Shown here in pieces: positions 7,369-16,200 of a stretch of DNA of 64,000 nt. The notes beneath the pieces were generated by a model, which saw only the letters and a program-made list of their open reading frames with translations, searched no databases and had not been told where the DNA came from. How positions within the stretch are numbered: position 1 is the stretch's first letter; each line of letters starts with the position of its first letter. A program made the position numbers and the translations under genes. Location: NCBI GenBank assembly GCA_019752555.1, contig JAIELY010000008.1:1-64000 (forward strand), given 5' to 3'. The stretch comes from Rhabdochlamydiaceae bacterium. Lineage in GTDB: Bacteria; Chlamydiota; Chlamydiia; Chlamydiales; Rhabdochlamydiaceae.

Positions 7369-9327
7369 TTAAGCAGCTTCCCCTGGAGCCTCAGAGGGGC
7401 TGAGTTCCATAAAAAGGATCAAATCTTTCATGATGTTGATCGTCTCGTTAAGCTGGAGATCGTTTTGGCCGAAGAAATCCGCATTATCGATGAATTCATC
7501 CTTTTTAGAGATCTCTTTTAGAAAGTTTTGATAGTTTTTGTTTTGTGCAATTCGCTCAGAAGAGTTGTTTTTGAGTGTGTCAATATAGGGCTTGTAAGTG
7601 CCAATCACTTCCTGTTGCCCTTCTTTATAGAGGCGGCTGATCTGATGCCGGTGGATCGCTGGGATATCAGAAAGATCGTCCTGGTAAGCGGGGGCGATCT
7701 GGTCAGTGCCCACAGGGAATTTAGAGTGTTTTTCGCCGATTTCCATTTCAGAGAAGATGCCTGGCACGACAATGTCTGTTTTAACACCGGTCAGCTGAGG
7801 GCTTTTGCCTGAGACAGTATAGTAACGGCCTCTTGTGACTTTGTATTCCCCTTTTGGATTAACCTTTCCAAAATTAGCAGCTTCGAGAGTAAAGGTTTGA
7901 AATGTGCCCTTGCCGAAGGTTTCTGGGTCCCCTACAACGACAGCTCTGCCATAATCTTGAAGGGTCTGAGCCACAATTTCAGCAGCAGAGGCGCTCGTGC
8001 GGTTTGTTAGGACGATGAGAGGACCGTTCCATGCCTTTTTTCCTTCAATATTGCGCAGGTGCTGCACTTGTCCTGTGTTATCTTTAACAGATACCACAAC
8101 GCCTCTATCGATAAAAAGCCCTGTTACTGAAACGGCTTGAGGAAGAAGGCCTCCTGCATTATTGCGTAAATCAAGAATAATCCCTTTGATCTTATGCTCT
8201 TTTTTGAGCTGTTGGATCGCTTCATTCAAATCGCTAGTTGAGGAGCTTTTAGAGTCTTGGTAGAAAGAAAAGAGGTGCAAAATGGCAATGACGCCATCTC
8301 CATAAGGCTCGTAGCTTGTCTCGTAGCGGGTTTCTTTTAAGACCACCTCGCCGCGGACGATTTCGATCTCGTGCTTTTCCTCTTTGGAAATCTCCCCATC
8401 TTTAGTTTCACGCAAGACAGTCAGGTGCACTGCAGACCCTTGACGCCCACGGATCAGCTCGACTGCCTCGACGATGTCCATCCCGACGACAGGCTCCTGG
8501 TCGACTGCGACAATTCGATCGCCTATTTTCAACTTATTGCCTTGGCTTGCTGGGCCTCCATCCACCAGGCGGACGACGCTAAAACCGCTTAGGTCGTCTC
8601 TTAGTTGCGCTCCAATGCCAAAAAGGCGTTGCTGGACCTGAATCATGAATTGGTTTGCCTCTGCAGGAGTGAAATAGATTGTTTGCGAGTCAAGAGCAGA
8701 GCTTGTGGCTTTTAAAACATAGGCAAGGGTGAGCTGTTTGCGTTCTAAAGCAGAGCCTGTAATCAGTTCACTTTCCCGGTTGAGTCTGCGCTTATTGATT
8801 CTTTGTGCAAATTGATCTTTGATTTCTGGAGTGATCTTCTCTGCTGTTTGTAGCTGCAGTGATTTGATGCGGAGCAGGCGCTCTGCGAGCTGCTCTTCGG
8901 TTTTTGCCCATGTAATTTCTTTAAATTCAGAAGGTTGCACGCCGGTGGGAAGCGCTTCTGTTTCAATGCGTTTTTCTATAGCGTTGCGGCGCTCAATAGC
9001 AGCTAGCATCTGGGAATGGATCGCTTCAAATTGTGAAAAGTCTTCTCTTTTATAACCTTGAAGAGTTTCAGAAAGGAGCTCAGGTGTGGGATTTGTCCAC
9101 GTAACTAAATCAGACTCAAGGAAATAGGTTTTTCCAGGATCGAGCTCATCTATGAATAGCAGCATCGCGCGGGAAACGAGCTCAGGAGTGAGCTGTTGGT
9201 GGCATACATGCGCTTTTAAAATCTCATCAATTTTGATTCGAGTGTCTTTAGGGGTCAAAGTGGGGGGCTTGGCATGTAAAAAAGGGGAAAAAAACAAAAA
9301 AAATAACACTAAAAATCTTCTATACAT
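7369..9327 (-). CDS. tsp: Tail-specific protease (Tsp/Prc, S41 family, CT441-like)
   Basis: Periplasmic serine protease that degrades proteins from their C terminus. The 652-residue protein starts with a signal peptide ([19 protein letters not shown]), has a helical N-terminal region, a PDZ domain (about residues 230-305; [20 protein letters not shown]) and the S41 catalytic core with LDLRNNAGG, the nucleophile motif [10 protein letters not shown] (about 442-451) and the general-base Lys in TFGKGT (about 473). I choose the ATG at 9327 because a GGGA element lies 6 bases upstream and the signal peptide then starts at once; in-frame ATGs at 9333 and 9411 are alternatives. Divergent from the euo genes. 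The same gene neighbours the omc/gltX/euo region in C. trachomatis as I recall. Confidence 0.93.
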   Translation of the reverse strand: MYRRFLVLFFLFFSPFLHAKPPTLTPKDTRIKIDEILKAHVCHQQLTPELVSRAMLLFIDELDPGKTYFLESDLVTWTNPTPELLSETLQGYKREDFSQFEAIHSQMLAAIERRNAIEKRIETEALPTGVQPSEFKEITWAKTEEQLAERLLRIKSLQLQTAEKITPEIKDQFAQRINKRRLNRESELITGSALERKQLTLAYVLKATSSALDSQTIYFTPAEANQFMIQVQQRLFGIGAQLRDDLSGFSVVRLVDGGPASQGNKLKIGDRIVAVDQEPVVGMDIVEAVELIRGRQGSAVHLTVLRETKDGEISKEEKHEIEIVRGEVVLKETRYETSYEPYGDGVIAILHLFSFYQDSKSSSTSDLNEAIQQLKKEHKIKGIILDLRNNAGGLLPQAVSVTGLFIDRGVVVSVKDNTGQVQHLRNIEGKKAWNGPLIVLTNRTSASAAEIVAQTLQDYGRAVVVGDPETFGKGTFQTFTLEAANFGKVNPKGEYKVTRGRYYTVSGKSPQLTGVKTDIVVPGIFSEMEIGEKHSKFPVGTDQIAPAYQDDLSDIPAIHRHQISRLYKEGQQEVIGTYKPYIDTLKNNSSERIAQNKNYQNFLKEISKKDEFIDNADFFGQNDLQLNETINIMKDLILFMELSPSEAPGEAA

Positions 9328-9462
9328 GACCATTCCCAGGGTGAAGTATTTTATTCGTAGCGTATAGCAATTCAAACCTTTATGGCTATTAAATTCCTCT
9401 AGCTTCCCCATTTTTTAGGTATCGAGAATTTGAGAAGGATTACCAAAAAATTCATTATCCTC

Positions 9463-9491
9463 TTGAAATCAATTCATTTAGGTGCCATAAT
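9463..9491 (+). promoter_or_regulatory. Sigma-66/70-type promoter of the first euo gene
   Basis: TTGAAA and CATAAT hexamers separated by exactly 17 bases (5 of 6 matches at each box). Predicted initiation near 9498 would give a leader of about 140 bases before the ATG; that leader contains a small hairpin (AAGGC...GCCTT near 9562-9580). The rest of the 313-base tsp-euo gap is AT-rich and I see no other gene in it. Unusually close to consensus for this window, which suits a gene needed early in development. Confidence 0.6.
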
Positions 9492-9640
9492 AGCTGATCA
9501 AAGTGGATATTAGAAGCGTAAGTTTTAAAAAACCAACGTAAAAAGCCACCTGTTTTAATGTGAAGGCAATTTAAAAGCCTTATCGATATAAAAGCAGAGG
9601 GCTTTGTAAAAAGTTATTTAGATTTTGGAGGACTTAAATC

Positions 9641-10093
9641 ATGGAAAAGGAGAACAACCTGCAAGGAGAGATGGGCCTATCGGCTTCTCCTAGCAAAAAG
9701 GTCGTTTCGATTACAGAAGCGGCAAAAATTAATAATGTGACAAGGCAAGCCATTTACGTGGCGATTAAACAGAAAAAGTTAAAAGCCTCAAAAGATTCGA
9801 CCCGATGGACGATTGACCTAGAAGACCTAGAAAATTACCGGAAGCAAAAATACTCTAGAACCAAGTCAATGTTCCAAGGGGAACTCTTATTTGATAACCA
9901 AAAAGGTTATTATTCAGTTAATCAAGTCGCAAAAATGTTAAACGTTCCAGCTCAGAAGATTTATTACGCCACACGCGTGGGCCTTATGAAGGCATCTCGA
10001 CGTGGAGCTGCCTGGGTTATCCATATCACCGATATCAAGCAGTACCAAGCAAATTACTTAGAGAAGAAGACGACGAACTTCCAAGCGATGTAA
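9641..10093 (+). CDS. euo: Euo-like developmental DNA-binding protein, copy 1
   Basis: Homologue of Euo, the early-expressed chlamydial repressor that binds AT-rich DNA and silences late genes. The 150-residue protein consists of two successive excisionase/MerR-like winged-helix units: unit 1 about 22-68 (VSITEAAKINNVTRQAIY ... WTIDLEDLENYR) and unit 2 about 89-137 (YYSVNQVAKMLNVPAQKIYY ... WVIHITDIKQYQ), joined by a linker containing KYSRTKSMFQGELLFD. A strong GGAGG lies 9 bases before the ATG. It sits between tsp and recJ, its recalled chlamydial position. A second copy follows about 0.5 kb downstream. The N-terminal 20 residues and the last 10 differ between the copies. Confidence 0.85.
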   Translation: MEKENNLQGEMGLSASPSKKVVSITEAAKINNVTRQAIYVAIKQKKLKASKDSTRWTIDLEDLENYRKQKYSRTKSMFQGELLFDNQKGYYSVNQVAKMLNVPAQKIYYATRVGLMKASRRGAAWVIHITDIKQYQANYLEKKTTNFQAM

Positions 10094-10174
10094 TTTAAAT
10101 AGAAAGAGGGTTCTTTTTAGGATTCCTCTATTGTGGGATTTTTCCCTTAAATCTCCTGATCCCCTTTTCCATAG

Positions 10175-10211
10175 AAGCCGCCTTAAGATCTCTTAAGGCG
10201 GCTTATTTTTA
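10175..10211 (+). terminator. Rho-independent terminator after euo copy 1
   Basis: A perfect 14-base inverted repeat (AAGCCGCCTTAAGA / TCTTAAGGCGGCTT, 2-base centre) followed by ATTTTTA. It separates the two euo genes into independent transcription units. Confidence 0.85.
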
Positions 10212-10590
10212 CCCCAATTTCCCTATACTCGACCGATTTGGGTTGCTCAGATTTGCCCGTTTTCGCATTTTAAGGGGGTCTGCAGCCCTTAAATAGAGAT
10301 TTGCTTCTATTTCATGGGAAGAGCTTCTAAATGTCTGCTGTGGGGCGTTCTATAGCTTGAAATTCACCTGTTTTTTCTGTCGAATTTTTTTAAGATGTTT
10401 ATGGTAAATAGGTTGCGTTCTTAAGCGGGCGATCTCTCTAGCGGAAGATGCTCATTTTCAACGGTCTTCATCTAATTTTAATAATTAGTATCCAAAAAAT
10501 AAATAATACAATATTTGATTTAGTTTATCTCTCATTTGCATATTTATTGGCGAAGTGTTACGATATTTAACATAGAATTAATATTCCAAT
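10212..10590. other. Gene-free spacer between the two euo copies
   Basis: No credible reading frame on either strand. It contains a second hairpin at 10269-10293 (TTTAAGGG / CCCTTAAA, 9-base loop) without a T-run, and from about 10470 a strongly AT-rich stretch with a small inverted repeat CTAATT-ttaat-AATTAG at 10472-10488, a possible operator upstream of euo copy 2. A small RNA from this spacer cannot be excluded. Confidence 0.4.
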
Positions 10591-10598
10591 GATATAAT
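10590..10598 (+). promoter_or_regulatory. Extended -10 promoter of euo copy 2
   Basis: TGATATAAT: a perfect TATAAT with the upstream TG of an extended -10 element. No good -35 box is present at the usual distance. Initiation near 10605 would leave a leader of only about 20 bases before the ATG at 10625. The region upstream is AT-rich. Confidence 0.5.
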
Positions 10599-10624
10599 TG
10601 GATTTTAACTGGGGTGTAAAATTT

Positions 10625-11068
10625 ATGAGTCAACAAAATGCGGATATCAATGCTGACAAAGAAAAGAGATTTGTGACTCTTTCTGAAGCAGCAAAGATTA
10701 ACAACGTAACACGACAAGCGATTTACGTAGCTATCAAACAGAAGAAGCTTAAGGCATATAAAAATCCAACGCGATGGATCATCGATCTAGACGATCTGGA
10801 AGCGTATCGGAAAATGAAATATTCTCGAACAAAATCTCTTTTCAATGGCGAGTTGCTTTTCGATAATAAGAAAGGGTATTACTCGATTCAACAAGCAGCA
10901 AAACTTCTTAATGTTCCTTACCAGAAAATCTACTATGCAACTCGAATCGGCCTGTTAAAAGCGAGCCGCAAAGGTGCTGCATGGGTTGTTCACATTGACG
11001 ATTTGAAAGAATATCAACAGAGCTACTTGAATAGACGCATTTCCAATTTTGACGAAAACGCGTCCTAA
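10625..11068 (+). CDS. euo: Euo-like developmental DNA-binding protein, copy 2
   Basis: Second Euo paralogue, 147 residues, with the same two-unit winged-helix layout (unit 1 about 16-62, unit 2 about 85-131). Over the roughly 120-residue core it is about three-quarters identical to copy 1, while the DNA differs at most synonymous positions, pointing to an old duplication held by selection. The N terminus (MSQQNADINADKEKRF) and C terminus (NRRISNFDENAS) are unlike copy 1. I take the ATG at 10625; an in-frame TTG 27 bases earlier falls on the promoter -10 box and is unlikely. It has its own promoter. The closest match to the single Euo of Chlamydiaceae cannot be decided by eye. Confidence 0.85.
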   Translation: MSQQNADINADKEKRFVTLSEAAKINNVTRQAIYVAIKQKKLKAYKNPTRWIIDLDDLEAYRKMKYSRTKSLFNGELLFDNKKGYYSIQQAAKLLNVPYQKIYYATRIGLLKASRKGAAWVVHIDDLKEYQQSYLNRRISNFDENAS

Positions 11069-11092
11069 TTTCTTATCTTTAACGGTCAAGTA

Positions 11093-11119
11093 AGTGCTCT
11101 CTTGCACATCGCTTGACCG
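11093..11119. terminator. Convergent hairpin between euo copy 2 and recJ
   Basis: CGGTCAAG / CTTGACCG, an 8-base stem with a loop of about 11 bases, midway between the two stop codons. The T-run is weak on both strands, so a bidirectional terminator is likely but not certain. Confidence 0.5.
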
Positions 11120-11122
11120 CTT

Positions 11123-12853
11123 TCATATAATCTGAAAATCTTTCACTTGAAGCTGAATGCTGGATTTGTTCAGGAAGTTGTTGATGTGCGGCGTAAAGGC
11201 AATGTGTAAAGTCAGGTTTTTTTTGCACAACCCTGGTCTTTTGTCAGCCATGCCAAAGGCAATCCCCTCTAACATCCGGTCATTCTGCTCAAGATAGAGT
11301 TTTAAGTGTGTTTTGCCGACAATTTTTGGCGGCCAGATTTGCTTTGCATCGCAATAGAGGATAGGAACGGGATTTTCATTTCCAAAGGGCTCAAGAAGGT
11401 TAAACGATTCCATAAAATCAAACGTCAGATCCTTAAAATTGATCTTAGCGTCAAGCTGCAATTTGGAGATGACGTCTTGTTCTTTGAGCAGCGTGTTGGC
11501 AGAGTGGATGAAGTTTTGTTTAAATCGATCGATGTTCTCTTCTCGAATAGTAAGCCCTGCTGCAAAGTCGTGTCCTCCAAAATTCTCGAGTAGCTCAGCG
11601 TTATCGCGCAAATGAGGCAGAAGGGGAAATTCAGGAATGGTGCGAATGGATCCTTTGCCAAGTCCTTGATCAATTGAAATGACAACCGTAGGGCGGTTAT
11701 ATTGTTTTGCGATCCGTGCGGTAATGATCGGAATAATGCCGGGATGCCATTTTTCGGAAGAGAGGACAATCGCCCGTTGTTTTAAAATCTGTGGGTGTTT
11801 AAGGATATACTCTTCAATATCTTCAGAATCGCGTCGTTCAATTTTTTGACGCTCGATATTATTTAAATCGAGTTCTTTTGCAAGCGCTTCAGCTGCAACC
11901 GGGTCTCGGATTAAGAGTAGTTCCACTCCTTTGCGCGGATCTGCAATTCTTCCAAGGCTATTGAGCCGCGGGGCTACTTTAGAGGCGATATCAACGGGGG
12001 TGATCTCGCCTAGTTTTAACTCGCAGACAGTAAAGAGTTTTGCAAGTCCAATCCGTTTGGTTTTGCGTAGTTGGCGAAGTCCATAGCGCACAAGGATTCT
12101 ATTTTCTCCAAGAAGAGATCCCATGTCAGAAATGGTGCCTAAGGCGACAAGATCAAGATAGCGTTTTAAGTCGATTTTAGAGGAGCTGATCTGGCCTGTA
12201 GAGGTTAAAAAATTTGTTAGCGCATGTGCGAGTTTAAATGCAACACCGACTCCTGTGAGATTGCGATTAGGATAAGTGCTATTAATGAGCTTGGGATTTA
12301 ATGTCGCAATGCAGTGGGGCAGCTTTGCTGTGGGTTCATGATGGTCTGTTACAATCACATCGATCTTGCGCCGCACGGCCTCTTCGATTTCATTCGCTGC
12401 GGTAATGCCGCAGTCAACAGTGATGATTAGTTTGCATTCATTTGCTATGGCATATTCCAGCGCATCGATCATTAAACTTTGTTTAAGAGAGTTGCGGTTG
12501 GGGATATAAAAGAAGACGTTTGCTCCTATAAAGCGGAGGTACTCTGTTAAAAGAGCTGCCGCTGTAATTCCGTCCACATCGTTATCGCCATAAATGAGGA
12601 TGTTTTCTTTGGATTTCCATGCTTCGACGACGCGATGGACAGCTTTATCCATATCTTGAAATAACTGTGGATCTAGGAGGTTGGGCAGTTTAGCATATAA
12701 AAAATCGTGGATGTCTTCAAGAGAGGTAAACCCGCGCGATGCTAAAATATGCGCCGTAACCGGATGGATGTTAAATTCTTTGACAATGGTTTTATGCCAG
12801 TTTGGGTCGACCTCGGGGTAAACCCAAATGGATTTGTGATGAGGATTTACCAT
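11123..12853 (-). CDS. recJ: Single-stranded-DNA-specific exonuclease RecJ
   Basis: 5'-3' single-strand exonuclease used in recombination and mismatch repair. The 576-residue protein has the DHH phosphoesterase motifs in order: the metal-binding GDNDVDGITAAALL, TVDCGI, and the eponymous TDHHEP; a DHHA1 region follows (FGGHDFAAGLTI, the GGH motif). Length agrees with the family (about 570-590). The start is the first ATG after a gap, with the usual N-terminal WVYPEVD-type segment. It lies downstream of secDF in the same direction, separated by a 364-base gap, matching the recalled euo-recJ-secDF order. Confidence 0.93.
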   Translation of the reverse strand: MVNPHHKSIWVYPEVDPNWHKTIVKEFNIHPVTAHILASRGFTSLEDIHDFLYAKLPNLLDPQLFQDMDKAVHRVVEAWKSKENILIYGDNDVDGITAAALLTEYLRFIGANVFFYIPNRNSLKQSLMIDALEYAIANECKLIITVDCGITAANEIEEAVRRKIDVIVTDHHEPTAKLPHCIATLNPKLINSTYPNRNLTGVGVAFKLAHALTNFLTSTGQISSSKIDLKRYLDLVALGTISDMGSLLGENRILVRYGLRQLRKTKRIGLAKLFTVCELKLGEITPVDIASKVAPRLNSLGRIADPRKGVELLLIRDPVAAEALAKELDLNNIERQKIERRDSEDIEEYILKHPQILKQRAIVLSSEKWHPGIIPIITARIAKQYNRPTVVISIDQGLGKGSIRTIPEFPLLPHLRDNAELLENFGGHDFAAGLTIREENIDRFKQNFIHSANTLLKEQDVISKLQLDAKINFKDLTFDFMESFNLLEPFGNENPVPILYCDAKQIWPPKIVGKTHLKLYLEQNDRMLEGIAFGMADKRPGLCKKNLTLHIAFTPHINNFLNKSSIQLQVKDFQII

Positions 12854-13174
12854 GACAAATTCCTCATTTCAAGCAAGCTATAGGTCCAGGTGTGATGTAA
12901 GGCGTTCAATTTTTTCATGTTGCTTGTGTTTACGGTATTGAGAGCGCTCGCAGTTAGCTAACTGAGATTAAGTCGGTCGTTATATCCTGATTACGCCCGA
13001 TCATGGATTTGTCATCAAGCCCAATTTGGGAATACAGGTGTCGTTACAGGGATGATATGCCAGATCAGATTAAACAGGTTAATCAATAATTAACTAAAAA
13101 TCCTCAAGAGCGAGGTTCTGGCAAACGGATTGCCAAATCTTTTGGTTCTTAAGATTTCTTTAGCGTCATATGAT
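12854..13174. other. recJ-secDF intergenic region with a perfect palindrome
   Basis: No supported gene. At 12951-12964 there is a perfect 14-base palindrome (CAGTTAGCTAACTG), about 100 bases upstream of the recJ start, which could be an operator or part of a leader hairpin. I looked for tmRNA, RNase P, SRP and 6S signatures and saw none. A short frame with an in-frame stop near 13057-13152 is treated as non-coding. Confidence 0.35.
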
Positions 13175-13212
13175 CTGCAGCTTTGTCCACTTCAAAGGGG
13201 ACAAAGCTGCAG
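13175..13212 (-). terminator. Hairpin just after secDF
   Basis: A perfect 14-base inverted repeat (CTGCAGCTTTGTCC / GGACAAAGCTGCAG) with a 10-base loop, six bases beyond the secDF stop. There is no T-run on the minus strand, so it may be a Rho-independent-like terminator with a poor tail, or an mRNA-protecting 3' hairpin. Confidence 0.55.
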
Positions 13213-13217
13213 AACTT

Positions 13218-16200
13218 TTAAGATGAGTGGCCGTTTAAAATCACAGAGTCTTCCTTTTTCAGTTCTCGATCGTGGAAATATTTCATCAGCGGTGCGGCGA
13301 TGAAAAGGGACGATAGAGTTCCGAAAATAACGCCGATTGCCATGACAAGGGCAAAGCCGAAGAGAGTGCTGCCTCCCATTGCAATGAGGGGGATCAGAAC
13401 TAGCAGTGTTGTTAACGAAGTCATCATCGTGCGGCTGAGTGTAATATTTAAAGAGTGATTGAGCACGTCTCTAAAGCTAGTTTTGCGCATGGATTTGAGA
13501 TCTTCTCGGATCCGATCAAAGACAATGATCGTATCATTTAGAGAATATCCTACCATGGTCATTAAAGCTGCGACTGTATTAAGGTCAATCTGGATGGAGA
13601 CCCCAAGGGCATGGAGCAAGGCAATCGCTCCAATTGTAAAGATCACATCGTGAATGAGGCATAAGGTCGCGCTGATTGCGTATTTAAACTCAAAACGGAA
13701 GGTGATGTAGATCAAGATGCAAAGCAATGCAACAGATAGTCCTATCAAGGCGCTGTTGCGCATTGTGCTCGACATTTGCCCGCTGACATCCGTCCACGTG
13801 CGATCGAGATTTTGCAAGCTATGGGGATTGAGGTTAATTCCCGCTTTACTTAATGATTCAACAACCCAGACGATTTTCGGATTGCTTTCATAAGGGTATC
13901 CAATGTCATGAGTGTCGATTTCTAGAGGCATTCCGAAGAAGGGATGCCCGTTTTGTGACAAGCTGCGGCTTAAAAAGAGACGCACCTGATTAGAAGGAGT
14001 CAGTTCGCGGACCTGAAAGTCTTGAGAGGAGGCTCCAGCGTTTATAAGTGCTTTTTCGACTGCTTGGCGGTAGTTAACGCCGCTTTGCTGTTCGAGCTCA
14101 ACGCTAAGTGCGTAGCCTCCGCTAAAGTCCATGCCCATGATTGTGTGTCTTTGCTGGATTAAAGCAAAGAGGCCAACGAGGATCACAACTGCAGAGCAGA
14201 CAACAGTCTTTTTGGTGTATTTGAGAAAATCAAACTTGTTTCCTCTAAACCAGTTGAGCATGTTTAGGCTCTTGTGAGCGGGATTTTGTACCCATCCTGC
14301 AAAGAAGAAGCGGGTCATAAACAGGGCTGTAAACATGGAGGATACGATCCCGATGATGAAAGTAATCGCGAACGCTTTGATTGGTCCAGAGTCAAAATGA
14401 AGCAAGATCATTGCTGCAATGATCGTAGTCACGTTAGAGTCGAGAATCGCGGAAAAGGCTTTGCGGTAGCCTGCATGGACGGCTGCAGCAATTCTTCCGC
14501 TGGAAGCGAACTCTTCGCGGATACGCTCGAATACGAGAACGTTTGCATCAACTGCCATTCCAAGGGTGAGGATAATTCCTGCGATTCCTGCAAGTGTCAT
14601 TGTGGCTTGTAGGTTTTGCAGGGTCGCCCACATAATGAGCAGGTTGAAAATAACAGCTATCGAGGCGACAACCCCTCCAAAGCGGTAGTAGGCGATCATA
14701 GCGCCGACAACAAGGATTAGTGAGATCGCCATTGCAATGATTCCATGGGATCTTTCTTGAGAACCGAGTTCAGGGCTGACATTTTTTTCCGAGAGGATAT
14801 GCGGTGTAAAGCTAAGCGATCCTGCCTTTAGATCAGCCTCTAATTGATTAATTTCTCTTTGTGTGAAACTTCCTGTAATCATCGCGCTTTCTTTAAGGGC
14901 GGAATCTAAAGTGGGGGCGCTAATGATCGAGCCATTAAGCATCACAGACATTCTCCAGCCTCTGCCGTTGGAAAATGCTTCCACAGGGGTTCCTGCAATT
15001 TTTTCTTTTGCAAATTGCGAGGTCCATGCGAAAAGATCTTCTCTCGGTTGCACGCGCTGGCCGTCTTTTGCTGTATAGGAGCTACGGATTCCAAAGGCGA
15101 GATAGTTCCCTTTCGAAGGATCGTAAGACGCTTGAATATTTTCTAAATTTGAACCTTCTAAAGCAAAATTATTGAAGACGATGACAAGCGGATGTGTCTG
15201 CCCATACCAATCGGTAAAGTCATTGCCGCGGTAGACGCCGATCTTAGATAAGCGCTCGTTGAGTGCGCTCGTCACTGTGTTATCTTGCGGGTTGATCAGT
15301 CTAAGACCGTTTTCATAAAGAATACGGGCTGCTTCACTGCGGGGTTGAATGATTTCAGGGTCTGTGGAATCTCCGTGTAAATGCCTCCAAGCGATCAGGT
15401 TAATTTCTTCTGCATCTTTGCGGTTTGTGACAACAGCCTCATTCCAGATTTCTGTTAAGAATTGGTTAACAGTTGAGGCGAGCAGCGCATTATTCTGCCC
15501 GAATTTTTCATTGACAATGTGAAAATACATCGTCGAGGCTTTAACAAGTTCTGCAGCGGATAGTCCTTGAGAGCCTGGAAAATCGAGAGTAATGAAGTTC
15601 CCCTCTTGGCGAATACTCACCTCAGAGACACCCATTTTATTGACTCGGTTGTAAAGCTCATTGATCCCTTGATTGATGTCAGCGGGGTTGGTTACTGGGC
15701 GTTGGTTCGAGTCGCGTAATTCGATTTGAACGCTTTTGCCCCCGGAAAGATCGAGTCCCCAATGGAGGATTTTACGATCGTCGCCGCGGAAATATTTGAC
15801 GAAACTGAGTTTAAAGTTATCCCAAAAGACGTTTTGTGTGGGTTTGGGCACATCGAATTTGTGGATCCCTTTAATGTTGTGCTGTGCAGCGCGGTAGTCA
15901 TCGCGCCATTTCAACAGGTCTTCATGTCTCTGATTGTCGATTTTATTTTCTGTTAAAATGCGTTGCTCAACGTCTGTAAATTCTAAAATTGCAAACCGTT
16001 TGGTTCCGTGGATAGTGAAATTTTCTCGCGAAGCGTTGAGGACCGTTTGGTAGTAATCTTCTCCTTCAAAAATGAAATCGTGTGCATATTCAGAGCTGAG
16101 CGCATAGGAGCTCCCGGAATAGCCCATGAAGTGATTGTGCTGAAGAATGGAGCGCAGAGAATTGAAATCCTGGATAAATTGCTGTGTTTGCGCAGACTGT

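Noticed and set aside
7093-7521. Plus-strand 142-residue frame across gltX, the terminator and tsp
   Set aside because: It runs antisense through two real genes and a terminator stem; composition reflects the opposite strand.
13057-13152. Short frame reading MPDQIKQVNQ, stop, LTKNPQERGSGKRIAKSFGS in the secDF-recJ gap
   Set aside because: Looks faintly like a degraded HTH protein, but has an internal TAA, no clear Shine-Dalgarno and too little length to support a pseudogene call.
12854-13217. Non-coding RNA (tmRNA, RNase P, SRP or 6S) in the 364-base gap
   Set aside because: No signature sequences of these RNAs could be found on either strand; a novel RNA cannot be excluded without transcript data.
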